From positions 1 through 37,984 of the forward strand of contig CASFRX010000060.1 of assembly GCA_949297075.1 (NCBI GenBank): a stretch of 37,984 bases of DNA. The letters run 5' to 3'. The notes below the pieces were generated by a model. The model was not told where the DNA came from. It did no database searches and saw nothing but the letters and a program-made list of their open reading frames with translations. A program made the translations under genes and the position numbers. Shown here piece by piece: positions 26,808 to 34,920 of this stretch (its first letter is position 1; the number at the start of each line of letters is the position of its first letter). The stretch comes from an uncultured Oscillospiraceae bacterium (lineage in GTDB: Bacteria > Bacillota > Clostridia > Oscillospirales > Acutalibacteraceae).

Positions 26808-29800
26808 TCAACCAATACCAAAAACATTTGAAAGGAGAAGACCGATAAGCTGTGAAATAGCGGCAATGATTCTGTCGAAAATTGAAAGCTCTTTAGTCTC
26901 TTCAACCTGAACTTCGGAATCAGTTGCAGAATCAGTAGCGATATCGGAAGACTCGGTTTCGGGAGCATCATCCCAGTGTGCATAAAGCGTCTTGTAATAG
27001 CCTGTTGTTACTCTGGTGTTTTCATCAACCTTCATACCGCCGGAAAGCTTAGTATACCAACCTGCGAATACATAACCGTCACGGGTAGGAACAGGAAGGT
27101 CCGCATAAGTCTGGCCGTACTTAACTGTTACAGAGTTTGTATCAATCTTACCGCCGTTTGTGTTAAGACGGATCGTGTACTCATCAGCTGTGTAGTAAAA
27201 TTCTACAATTAAGCCATCGTTTGTGATCGTTACAAGCTTAGCAGCATCAGTTGAGGAGTAACCCATAATCTGAGGAACATTGATGATAATCTTTTCGCCT
27301 GCATTACCGTAGATAATGTCGCTCTTAATAAGCTGAACATTGGAACCGTCTGCAAGAGAAACCTCTGTAGCGCTCTGAGTTACAATCTGGTTGCCGGACT
27401 TATCGTAGCAACGGATATAAACAGCGCCCTGGGCGGGCTTAAGCGCATCCATAGCAGCTCTAAGCTTTTTAACGGTTTCATCGATGAGCGATTGCTCAAG
27501 CAGACCCTTATTGTAATCAATGCTGTTAAGAATAGCTGTTACACCGCTGAAATCCTTATAATCGTGAGGATCGAGAGAATTTACAACAGAGATGAGCTTG
27601 TGGAGCTCCTTGTAATCTGCACTGCTGTATTCAAGCCAATCGACAGCTTCAATAAGGTTTGCATTTGCCTCATCAATCTCAGCCTGTGTTACAAGGGGAT
27701 TATTGAGAACATGAACTGCCTTATTAAGGTCTCTTGAATAGATATCCCAACCGCCGGAGTAGAACCACTGCTGACGGCAAGCTGCAATAGCATCTGCAAC
27801 AGTTGCACGAAGCTGTGACTTATCGTATGCGGTAACTCTAAGGTTAAACTTGGGAGTAGAGATTGTATTACCGCCGTTTGTAGCGGAAGCTGTAACGGTT
27901 AATTCGATAAGAGAAGTCATAGATGTGCCTGCTGCAGGAACCTTACCTGCAAAGGTGATATTCTTAACAGATGTCTGATTAAGAGCGAAATCATAGGAAT
28001 TAGTGCTCAAGGTAACATCGGGATTAGATGAAGTGATAGCTGCATTAACTGAAGAGAAAGTACCACCGTTAATATAGTTTGCATCATAGCTTGAAACATC
28101 CTTAGTGAGTGTGAACATCAAGCCGGGAATCTGTGAAAGATCCTGATAGACGCTGGTATCAACATAAACCATTGCAGTGGGAACTGCAGGGATATCGGGT
28201 GCATTATCAACGCCATCGTGGTCAAAATGATATGTTACATTGCTGATAGAAGAATCGTTGATGCCGTAAATATCAAGCAAGTACGCATTGCGGATATAAC
28301 CGGGCTTGCAGGTGTTTACATCGATATTAACTTCATATCCGGCAGAAACGAATGTGTATGCATTTGCAACATAGGTTTTGCCTGTTGAGGGCTGTGTGAA
28401 GGTGATTTTAGCATTGATGACGGAGTAGAGAGGAGCAGTGCCGGGTTCGATGAGCCAGCAGTAATAGCCGTTCTCTTCGTACATTTCACCGATTACGGCA
28501 CCGTTATTAACAGTTGCCGAAACATCTGTAACAGCAGCACCGCTTGATTCACGGAACTTAAGGACAGTATTGGAATCCTGAGCAACTACGGAATCAATTG
28601 TGATATCTGCGCCGAGCTCGTAGTTGATTTCCCAAAGGGTGAGCTCAGATGTTGCTGCAGCAAGCTCTGTGGCTGCCTTATCAACAATAGCTTGGTCGTC
28701 AACATCGTAATCTCGATCAAGATTCTGAGCATTTTTGAGAGCTGCCTTATATCTTGCGATTGAATCTGTTGTATAAAGTCTGTAGTTCTCTTCGGAAACC
28801 TTATTGAGAGCCTGTGTTATACGGGCGTCAAGAACACGGTAGTTTGCAAGGCCGACATAATCCTTAAGCTGATTCTGAGCTTTGAATAGCTCCTGTCTTG
28901 CCTTTGTGATTTTTGACTGAATAGCTGCGCTATCATCATAAACCTTGTTGGCATTTGCGAGAGCTTCCTGATAAAGTCTCCATGATCTGTCTGTGTAGAG
29001 CTTTGAACCGTTTTCCTGCTCATTGGAAGCAGCAACATTCTTGTTTGCGTAGTCAATTTCACGGAAAAGCTGAGTTTTGCAGGTTGAGGACTTTAAAGTA
29101 AGGCGATCGTAATAATAGCCAAGTCTGTAATAGAGATTCTTGATATCAAGGTTTGTTACCTCGTAAGGAGCTGTCTGATACTTTTCAATGAGATTCTTAC
29201 AGTCTTTAAGAGTATCCTTAAAATCATCATACTCATACAGATGCTCGTAATCTTCTTCGCCCATTGTTACATAGCCATCGTCTGTGTACTTAAGGCCATC
29301 GTTTGAAGGAGCATACTGATTGACAAGCTTCTGAAGGTCTGAAATAGACTTGTTGGGATAACCTGTGGGAGCATAAACCGTGTAGTTATCATTTACGCTC
29401 AATCCTATAAGAGAACCGATCAGAGGAATAAGAGTCGGGAAATTGTATTCACGCTCCGTATATAGAGAGGTAAGCAAATTGTAAACGAATTCGCCGAGAA
29501 CTGCGCCGCCCTCACCAACAACGAGAGTTTCAAGACGAGTTGCTCTCTCGGGGATGATTGTGTTGCCGTTCATAAGGCCGGAAAGGATACGGCCGAGGAA
29601 GTCGATAACAAACTCAACAAGACCCATGTTGAGAACAGCGTCCTTGTAAGAGTTCTTACCTACGAAGCTAAGAATCTTCTCGATATCAAATTCCTGTACA
29701 CCGGTAAGGATAGTATCAACAATAAGTGATTCGGAAACAGTCTTACCGTTAGACTGCTGAATTGTAAGGAGAGTGGGATCAAGAAGAGCGAAGATTGTGT

Positions 29801-31421
29801 TATCAAGCTTCTCCCAACCTGTCATGTTAGCATAGTCCTGACGGGTGTTGAAGATGAAGCCGTAGTTTGCGATAAGCCAATCAGCAAGATAGCTGATAAA
29901 CTCATTAAGGTTAGCATCCGCAGGAATGTTAACATCAATAAGTGAATTGACAAGGTAGATAAGGTAGTCAACGCCGACCTCAATCCAAGCACCGTTTTCA
30001 GGGTCAAGGGTGCCGTTTGCAATCTGGCCGTAGTAATCATTTTCCGGCAGAATATCAATAACAAGGCTGATGAGGATATAGGTGAGACATTCCTGAACGG
30101 TGTCACAATCGGGAAGAATTCTGACATCGGGTAATGTAAAAGGAGCAATAAGGCAAATAATGTAAGAAATAAACTGGTCAGTGTCGTAGTTTGTCATATC
30201 CGGGAATTCCATATCTTCGGGAATATCATCCGGGAAAATCATCTGCAAGAGACCGGGACCAAGGCTGCGGAGCAAGCCCTTGATATTGGTCATAAGAGCA
30301 TCGTTGATATCAACACCATGGTCTGTGAAAGCAAAGATTTCGTAAATAGCCGCAGTCTCTCTGTAGAGCTCGCCGGCAGCGTTAGTCTTCTCTTCGCCAA
30401 CAAGGAGCCATGTAAGGCAATTGTGAAGCTCAATTACGGGATATTCCTCAGGGTCGTACTGATAGCCGAGCTTGAGGTAGTCGTTAATAACACCAACGAT
30501 TGTGGGGAGAAGGCCGGGAGCCTCAGGATTACCGTTGGGCCATTCGGCGCTTGTTTCAATGCCAAGTGTTTCAGGCAGCATATCCATAAGCATGGGAACG
30601 AGAATATCAGCCATAGCGGCATCAATAACATTCTGAATAAAGTCATATGTAGAACCTATGGTAATAGAAGTATGACCCTTCATGCTGGGAAGGTAGCCTG
30701 TGTAGCTCTGAGTAGAAACATTGTACTCGCCGACAAGGAGGCCGTCAACAACATCCTGAAGAAGACCGTCGATTGTAAACGAATCAAGAGTTACACCTGC
30801 GGGCAGAGCTGTGATATCAGCTTCTGATTCAGGCTTAGTAAATTTGTTGTAGATCATAATGTAGATCTGTTCCTTAAGGAAGTTAGGAAGATCATACAGA
30901 TAGGGATAATCCGCAGGCTTAAGGAAAGTATCAAGAATGCCCCAATTCATAGTTGTGTTAACGAGCTTTTCGAGCAGAGCTGCGTTATCATAGAGGAACT
31001 GGAGCAAGGCATAGAATACCTGCGAATCCGTGTAGCTGTCGCCGCGGCGAGGCTTTGAGATAGCATCCTTGTTGAGGTCAGTAACATCGCCAAGAATGTT
31101 GAAAGCATCTGCAAAGCCGACAATGGCTTTATCCATAAGCTCATCAATAGAGGCATATGTATTGTTGATAGAAGTAAGATTCAGCTGAATTTTAGCAACA
31201 ACAATATCGATATTTTCATTGATGTTCATTTCGTAAAGCAGAGCATCAAGCCAGTCAAGCAGCATTGAACAGGACTGCTCATAGCTGAATACCGGTTTGC
31301 CGAGACTGTTATAATGGTCCGGCTTGGTGTAATCCACGATAGCTGACGCACCGACGCTTGTTGAGCCGAGCATCAAAACCATAGCAAGGAGAACACAGAG
31401 AAGTTTCTTCATTTTTTTCAT
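26808..31421 (-). CDS. Large secreted protein with novel helical N-terminal region, FIVAR and InlB-type modules, amphipathic tail
   Basis: 1537 residues, start ATG at 31421 with GGAGG 9 nt upstream. Signal peptide MKKMKKLLCVLLAMVLMLGS to about residue 26. Residues about 28-700 are a long, acidic, leucine/isoleucine-rich region with many predicted helices that I cannot assign to a family. Then come FIVAR-like modules (about 785-860 and 864-935), Ig-like regions (940-1200), two more FIVAR-like modules (1203-1330), a MucBP-like segment, and one InlB B-type repeat (1407-1485, ending YAHWDD). A Ser/Thr/Asp/Glu-rich linker leads to a C-terminal tail beginning SIFDRIIAAISQLIGLLLS. Many modules are paralogous to those of the 1029-residue protein downstream, but it has no dockerin. 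Probably cell-surface attached. Function unknown. Confidence 0.85.
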   Translation of the reverse strand: MKKMKKLLCVLLAMVLMLGSTSVGASAIVDYTKPDHYNSLGKPVFSYEQSCSMLLDWLDALLYEMNINENIDIVVAKIQLNLTSINNTYASIDELMDKAIVGFADAFNILGDVTDLNKDAISKPRRGDSYTDSQVFYALLQFLYDNAALLEKLVNTTMNWGILDTFLKPADYPYLYDLPNFLKEQIYIMIYNKFTKPESEADITALPAGVTLDSFTIDGLLQDVVDGLLVGEYNVSTQSYTGYLPSMKGHTSITIGSTYDFIQNVIDAAMADILVPMLMDMLPETLGIETSAEWPNGNPEAPGLLPTIVGVINDYLKLGYQYDPEEYPVIELHNCLTWLLVGEEKTNAAGELYRETAAIYEIFAFTDHGVDINDALMTNIKGLLRSLGPGLLQMIFPDDIPEDMEFPDMTNYDTDQFISYIICLIAPFTLPDVRILPDCDTVQECLTYILISLVIDILPENDYYGQIANGTLDPENGAWIEVGVDYLIYLVNSLIDVNIPADANLNEFISYLADWLIANYGFIFNTRQDYANMTGWEKLDNTIFALLDPTLLTIQQSNGKTVSESLIVDTILTGVQEFDIEKILSFVGKNSYKDAVLNMGLVEFVIDFLGRILSGLMNGNTIIPERATRLETLVVGEGGAVLGEFVYNLLTSLYTEREYNFPTLIPLIGSLIGLSVNDNYTVYAPTGYPNKSISDLQKLVNQYAPSNDGLKYTDDGYVTMGEEDYEHLYEYDDFKDTLKDCKNLIEKYQTAPYEVTNLDIKNLYYRLGYYYDRLTLKSSTCKTQLFREIDYANKNVAASNEQENGSKLYTDRSWRLYQEALANANKVYDDSAAIQSKITKARQELFKAQNQLKDYVGLANYRVLDARITQALNKVSEENYRLYTTDSIARYKAALKNAQNLDRDYDVDDQAIVDKAATELAAATSELTLWEINYELGADITIDSVVAQDSNTVLKFRESSGAAVTDVSATVNNGAVIGEMYEENGYYCWLIEPGTAPLYSVINAKITFTQPSTGKTYVANAYTFVSAGYEVNIDVNTCKPGYIRNAYLLDIYGINDSSISNVTYHFDHDGVDNAPDIPAVPTAMVYVDTSVYQDLSQIPGLMFTLTKDVSSYDANYINGGTFSSVNAAITSSNPDVTLSTNSYDFALNQTSVKNITFAGKVPAAGTSMTSLIELTVTASATNGGNTISTPKFNLRVTAYDKSQLRATVADAIAACRQQWFYSGGWDIYSRDLNKAVHVLNNPLVTQAEIDEANANLIEAVDWLEYSSADYKELHKLISVVNSLDPHDYKDFSGVTAILNSIDYNKGLLEQSLIDETVKKLRAAMDALKPAQGAVYIRCYDKSGNQIVTQSATEVSLADGSNVQLIKSDIIYGNAGEKIIINVPQIMGYSSTDAAKLVTITNDGLIVEFYYTADEYTIRLNTNGGKIDTNSVTVKYGQTYADLPVPTRDGYVFAGWYTKLSGGMKVDENTRVTTGYYKTLYAHWDDAPETESSDIATDSATDSEVQVEETKELSIFDRIIAAISQLIGLLLSNVFGIG

Positions 31422-31523
31422 AAAAATGCACCTCCGAGTTTTTTGTGTGGTTTTTCTTACAAAAATGCCTCATATGATATTGTTTTATAGCATAGCTACA
31501 CAACTACACTATTATACATGTGT

Positions 31524-31552
31524 ATTATATCATATGCTTTTTATGTTTTCAA
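31524..31552 (-). promoter_or_regulatory. Promoter of the large secreted-protein operon
   Basis: On the minus strand TTGAAA (31547-31552) and a perfect TATAAT (31524-31529), 17-nt spacing, giving a 5' untranslated region of about 95 nt. Confidence 0.75.
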
Positions 31553-31626
31553 GGCAATTAGCAACAAAATTTTAATTTTTTTTTAAAAATATAGTTAAAA
31601 TTGCTGTAATTTATTATGTTTTATTC

Positions 31627-31675
31627 TGAAAACAAAGAAGCAGCACCGCAAACAAGAAAATTGCAGGTACTGCTT
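31627..31675 (-). terminator. Terminator after the 64-residue secreted peptide
   Basis: On the minus strand AAGCAGTACC pairs with GGTGCTGCTT (31666-31675 with 31638-31647; one wobble), with partial extension inside, followed by CTTTGTTTTC. Confidence 0.65.
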
Positions 31676-31698
31676 GATTTTTGAATATGCTACTCTGT

Positions 31699-31893
31699 TT
31701 ACGCAAGCATTGAAACAATCTTGCCGATAAATTCTACTATTCTGAGTATAAATTCAATAAGCGGTTTAACATCGTCAAATTCAGGGGGTAAATTAACAGT
31801 AGCGGCCAGGGAATTAACCGCAGTGAAAGCGATTATTGATAAGCCTGTTACTGAGCCGATAAGCATTTTCTTCATTTTTTTCATTTTTGTCAC
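31699..31893 (-). CDS. Small secreted amphipathic peptide
   Basis: 64 residues from a GTG at 31893; ATG codons at 31884 and 31875 are alternatives. Signal peptide MKKMLIGSVTGLSIIAFTAV, ending near NSLA. The mature peptide would be about 34 residues: ATVNLPPEFDDVKP, then LIEFILRIVEFIGKIVSMLA, an amphipathic helix. The motif F-x-x-R-[IV]-[VL]-x-F-[IL]-x-K-I is shared with the tail of the 551-residue secreted protein. The peptide resembles phenol-soluble modulins or membrane-active peptides in general character only. AAGGAG (31925-31930) lies more than 30 nt before the GTG, but a 9-bp hairpin between them would bring it close. It follows a GPH transporter gene. Confidence 0.65.
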   Translation of the reverse strand: MTKMKKMKKMLIGSVTGLSIIAFTAVNSLAATVNLPPEFDDVKPLIEFILRIVEFIGKIVSMLA

Positions 31894-31896
31894 ACG

Positions 31897-31922
31897 GCAC
31901 AGTTATTCAATTTTAACTGTGC
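31897..31922 (-). promoter_or_regulatory. Hairpin between ribosome binding site and start of the small secreted peptide
   Basis: A perfect 9-bp stem GCACAGTTA/TAACTGTGC (31897-31905 with 31914-31922) with an 8-nt loop. It lies 2 nt after AAGGAG and 3 nt before the GTG start. Folding would reduce the effective spacing to about 5 nt. Confidence 0.6.
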
Positions 31923-32005
31923 ATCTCCTTTTCAGTTGTTTATTTATCAAACGCACAAGCATGTACATTAAGATACCGTATATTATGTAATTAATAGAGA
32001 GAGAG

Positions 32006-33583
32006 CTACAGACTTTCTTTTTCGTCAGCTATAGACATCTGCTGCTGCTTAACCTTTTCAATAGCTTCGGCATCGCCCGTAGCAACCTCGGAAGCCATAA
32101 GAGCACGGCGGGCAAGCAGCTCTTCATACATCTTATCACGCTTCTTACCGGAAAGGTCGTAGAACAGCAAGGGAATAATGCTAAGCGAAGTTGTAATCAT
32201 GGGCATAACGGTAAACATGGCAAAAAGCCAGAATTTCGTGCTGTCGCTCTGAGCTGTGCCGCGAGTGTAGCTGTTGATATCGTAACCGATCGCCTTTTTG
32301 AACAGGGTTTTGACAAAGTTGCTGACTGTTGAAGAAAGCTTCTGAGCCAAGCCCTTTGCCGCAGAGGTCATAGCCTCTGTGCGGTAACCGTTCTTCCATT
32401 CGCAGTAATCCATAGCTTCGTTATACATTTCGTTGGGTATAACCTTTTTAAGGCCGTAGAAGAACATATAGCATGTTTCCTGCAGAGCAAGAGCAATACC
32501 CATGGGAATAACTTTTTTGTACAGACCGTTTTTCTTGCCTCCTATACAGCCGAAAAGAAAAACAGGTATATATGTAAGGTCGATACTGTATTTGCCGATA
32601 ATCGCACAGACTTTTGTTGAAAACCTCTTGCGGAACCAAGGAACAAGGACATATGAAAACGGATGAACGATGGAGCCGGGAATACCGACAATAGTGCCGA
32701 GGGTTGCAAAATTGAGAACATCAATAAAATAATCCTGCTTGCTGCCGCTGAACAGGGAGAAATTGCCTAGAGTATCGGACAGGGTGAGCAACAATATAGG
32801 TTTATTATTAATAATTGATTTAATTCCCTGCTTAATGCTCGGAGTTTCAATAGACTGCATAACACGCTCTTTAGTAAGCGTTGCAAACCAAAGAGCCGCC
32901 AAGCCGCTGACAAGAGAGGTAAATACACCCATGCCCATAAAGATTCTGAGATAAGCCTTTTCCCTGGCGCCTTTACCGATAATTTCGTTGCCGATAAGAT
33001 CAACCAAAATATCCATAATCTGCTGAGGAAGCTTTTCGCCGAGGAAACCGGAGAAAAATTGCGCCTGAGTTATAAGCCGGGTTCGTTCCAAAGGGTTGGG
33101 GGTAATTGTGGCAAGCATACCCGTTTGAGCAAAGCCACGGAACGTTCCGCCTGTTTCACGCAAAATTGCCAGAACAAGATAAAAGAAAAACTTAACCATG
33201 GAAGTAGAATCTGCATTTGGGAATATGGCCGGCATAAGCCAATAAATACAGGTACAAACTGTTGCCGGGATACCCAAAACGATAAGATACGGTCTGAATT
33301 TACCCCAACGGGTTCGGGTTTTATCAACAATGGCACCGGAAAACGTATCGTTAATAATATCCCAAATGCTGTTTATGAGGTTGGCAACCGCCTGCAGTCC
33401 CAAATCCAGTTTAAAAATGGTTGTTATAAAGCGTTCCGAATAGCTATTTATATTGAAGCTTTGCGCCATATCGAAAATAACATATCCGACGGTTTCTTTT
33501 GTTCCGACATAGCGCCTGTTTTGCTTAGCGTAAAAACCTTCGTCTTTTTGAACCGGTTCTACTGTTTTTTCCTTTTTAGCCAA
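32006..33583 (-). CDS. GPH/MFS-family sugar transporter
   Basis: About 525 residues. AAGGGAG touches the first two ATG codons (33592 and 33589), so the in-frame TTG at 33583, 9 nt from GGGAG, is the more likely start. The signature WDIINDTFSGAIVDKTRTRW, then GKFRPYL, between helices 2 and 3 identifies the glycoside-pentoside-hexuronide:cation symporter family, which imports sugars or glycosides with Na+ or H+. Around twelve hydrophobic segments are visible. The insertion between about 370 and 430 and the long charged C-terminal tail exceed the usual 450-500 residues. The substrate is unknown. The promoter is close to consensus. Confidence 0.88.
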   Translation of the reverse strand: MAKKEKTVEPVQKDEGFYAKQNRRYVGTKETVGYVIFDMAQSFNINSYSERFITTIFKLDLGLQAVANLINSIWDIINDTFSGAIVDKTRTRWGKFRPYLIVLGIPATVCTCIYWLMPAIFPNADSTSMVKFFFYLVLAILRETGGTFRGFAQTGMLATITPNPLERTRLITQAQFFSGFLGEKLPQQIMDILVDLIGNEIIGKGAREKAYLRIFMGMGVFTSLVSGLAALWFATLTKERVMQSIETPSIKQGIKSIINNKPILLLTLSDTLGNFSLFSGSKQDYFIDVLNFATLGTIVGIPGSIVHPFSYVLVPWFRKRFSTKVCAIIGKYSIDLTYIPVFLFGCIGGKKNGLYKKVIPMGIALALQETCYMFFYGLKKVIPNEMYNEAMDYCEWKNGYRTEAMTSAAKGLAQKLSSTVSNFVKTLFKKAIGYDINSYTRGTAQSDSTKFWLFAMFTVMPMITTSLSIIPLLFYDLSGKKRDKMYEELLARRALMASEVATGDAEAIEKVKQQQMSIADEKESL

Positions 33584-33615
33584 AAACATCATCTCCCTTT
33601 AATTAATTTTAGATG

Positions 33616-33644
33616 ATTATAACATAAAAACAATGTGTTTTCAA
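33616..33644 (-). promoter_or_regulatory. Promoter of the GPH transporter
   Basis: On the minus strand TTGAAA (33639-33644) and a perfect TATAAT (33616-33621) with 17-nt spacing. Confidence 0.75.
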
Positions 33645-33700
33645 GTAAATATTACAATTCAATAGAAAACGACCGATAATTTGAAGGATTAAACAACTGT

Positions 33701-33748
33701 ACAGCCCCTATGAGCATAAATTTGAAATAAATATTACCAAGGGGCTGT
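33701..33748 (+). promoter_or_regulatory. Inverted repeat covering the sigK ribosome binding site
   Basis: ACAGCCCCT (33701-33709) is the exact reverse complement of AGGGGCTGT (33740-33748). The only purine-rich site before the sigK ATG, AAGGGG (33739-33744), is inside the 3' arm, so folding would hide it. It could also be a protein operator. Confidence 0.5.
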
Positions 33749-33757
33749 GATTTACAT

Positions 33758-34447
33758 ATGTTTTTAGAGATTATTAACGCCGTGCTTTCAAACCTGTTAT
33801 ATTTTACACTGCATTTGCAAAATGCCAACTCTTTCCCTAAGCCGCTTAATGCAAAAGAAGAAACGGAATGCTTTGAAAGAATGAAAGCCGGCGATGAACA
33901 GGCACGCACAAAGCTGATTGAACACAACCTGCGCTTGGTTGCTCATGTTTCAAAAAAGTATTACTCACTTACGGCTGACAGCGACGATTTGATTTCCATA
34001 GGCACAGTCGGTTTGATTAAAGCCATAAGCTCATTCGACTATGAAAAGGGTGCGCGTCTTGCAACTTACGCCGCAAGATGCATCGAAAACGAAATTCTCA
34101 TGCATTTGCGTTCGCAAAAGAAAAACACACAGGACATTTCCATGAGCGAGCCAATAGAAGCTGACGGCGACGGCAATCCCCTGACTTTCAGCGATATTAT
34201 CTTTGTTGACGACACCATAGCCGATGATATTGACATTCAGGAAAAAACTCGGCAACTTTACAGCTTTGTAGAAAATTTAAGCAACAAGGCAGAGCAGGAA
34301 ATAATTATATTGCGTTACGGTTTATACAACATCAAGCCTCTTACCCAGCGTGAAGTTGCCGCAAAGCTCGGAATTTCACGCTCCTATGTATCACGAATCG
34401 AGAAAAGGGTTTTAGAAAAAATGCGTGCATATTTTGGCATTGAATAA
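33758..34447 (+). CDS. sigK: Mother-cell sporulation sigma factor SigK (uninterrupted)
   Basis: 229 residues. The N-terminus is hydrophobic (MFLEIINAVLSNLLYFTL), the pro-sequence that holds SigK inactive at the membrane until the SpoIVFB protease cuts it. Then come NSFPKPLNAKEE, the region 2 core IEHNLRLVAHVSKKY ... DDLISIGTVGLIKAI ... GARLATYAARCIENEILMHL, and region 4 with the helix-turn-helix TQREVAAKLGISRSYVSRIEKRV. These match SigK rather than SigE. There is no skin-type interruption. The start is the ATG at 33758. The likely ribosome binding site AAGGGG is 13 nt away and sits in an inverted repeat. It is divergent from the transporter gene. Confidence 0.95.
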   Translation: MFLEIINAVLSNLLYFTLHLQNANSFPKPLNAKEETECFERMKAGDEQARTKLIEHNLRLVAHVSKKYYSLTADSDDLISIGTVGLIKAISSFDYEKGARLATYAARCIENEILMHLRSQKKNTQDISMSEPIEADGDGNPLTFSDIIFVDDTIADDIDIQEKTRQLYSFVENLSNKAEQEIIILRYGLYNIKPLTQREVAAKLGISRSYVSRIEKRVLEKMRAYFGIE

Positions 34448-34485
34448 AAAGCCAATAAACGCAAAAAACAAATAAGGGTGAAAAA

Positions 34486-34668
34486 ATGAAAGATTATAAT
34501 ATTGAAGCTAAAAAAGCAAAGCTCTCAAACAACGAAATTGAAGATACGGCATTTGACATGGTAAACAAATACGGCACATATAATATTCAGCCGACCAACG
34601 ACACGGACAACACTTTCCCGGCCATTGCGCAGGGAATCAGCGACAAGCACAAAAAAGGCAAAAAATAA
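34486..34668 (+). CDS. Small conserved-looking protein downstream of sigK
   Basis: 60 residues: MKDYNIEAKKAKLSNNEIED, then TAFDMVNKYGTYNIQPTNDT, then DNTFPAIAQGISDKHKKGKK. It is highly charged and soluble, with a basic Lys-rich C-terminus and no signal peptide or membrane helix. GGGTG lies 7 nt upstream of the ATG, and the gene is 38 nt after sigK with a terminator directly following, so it is probably cotranscribed. I recognise no family. The position suggests a sporulation role, perhaps a spore core or coat component; that is inference from context only. Confidence 0.7.
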   Translation: MKDYNIEAKKAKLSNNEIEDTAFDMVNKYGTYNIQPTNDTDNTFPAIAQGISDKHKKGKK

Positions 34669-34689
34669 AGGCCGCAAAAGCGGCCTTTT
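34667..34689 (+). terminator. Intrinsic terminator after the sigK operon
   Basis: AAAGGCCGC (34667-34675) pairs with GCGGCCTTT (34680-34688) around an AAAA loop, with four T in the 3' part. The 5' arm overlaps the stop codon of the 60-residue gene and the 3' arm ends where the repeat element begins. Confidence 0.85.
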
Positions 34690-34905
34690 AGACTGTCGAT
34701 AAATGCGCCCGAACGCATAGTGATGTATTACAATAATAATTCAGTTATAACAATCGTACAACTTTGACTATCATTTATATGATATGTGGTATGGTATAGA
34801 AAATAGATAGTCGAAAAAGCACTATGCTTGCCGTTTTTTTCGCTCGGAGTACCTTTGTACGCCTATCGCTCGAACAAAACGGCATCGGGCATCATTTCTC
34901 GGCAG
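34689..34905. repeat. Copy 2 of the ~215-bp non-coding interspersed repeat
   Basis: Matches 2415-2626 end to end in the same orientation. Hairpins: ATGCG/CGCAT (34703-34718, loop CCCGAA against CCCGAG in copy 1), TTTGACTATC (34763-34772) with GATAGTCGAA (34806-34815), and a large stem with GCCGTTTT at 34830-34837 and AAAACGGC at 34876-34883. In the large stem the base pairs beyond the core differ between copies but still pair. It starts where the sigK-operon terminator ends and stops 15 nt past the stop codon of the minus-strand U32 peptidase gene. Confidence 0.8.
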
Positions 34906-34920
34906 CCTCACAGCTTGTCG

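Noticed and set aside
34764..34800. A possible promoter inside the repeat (TTGACT followed by TATA-like boxes).
   Set aside because: Spacings to any TATAAT-like box are 20 nt or more in both copies, and the TTGACT bases are already explained as one arm of an inverted repeat.
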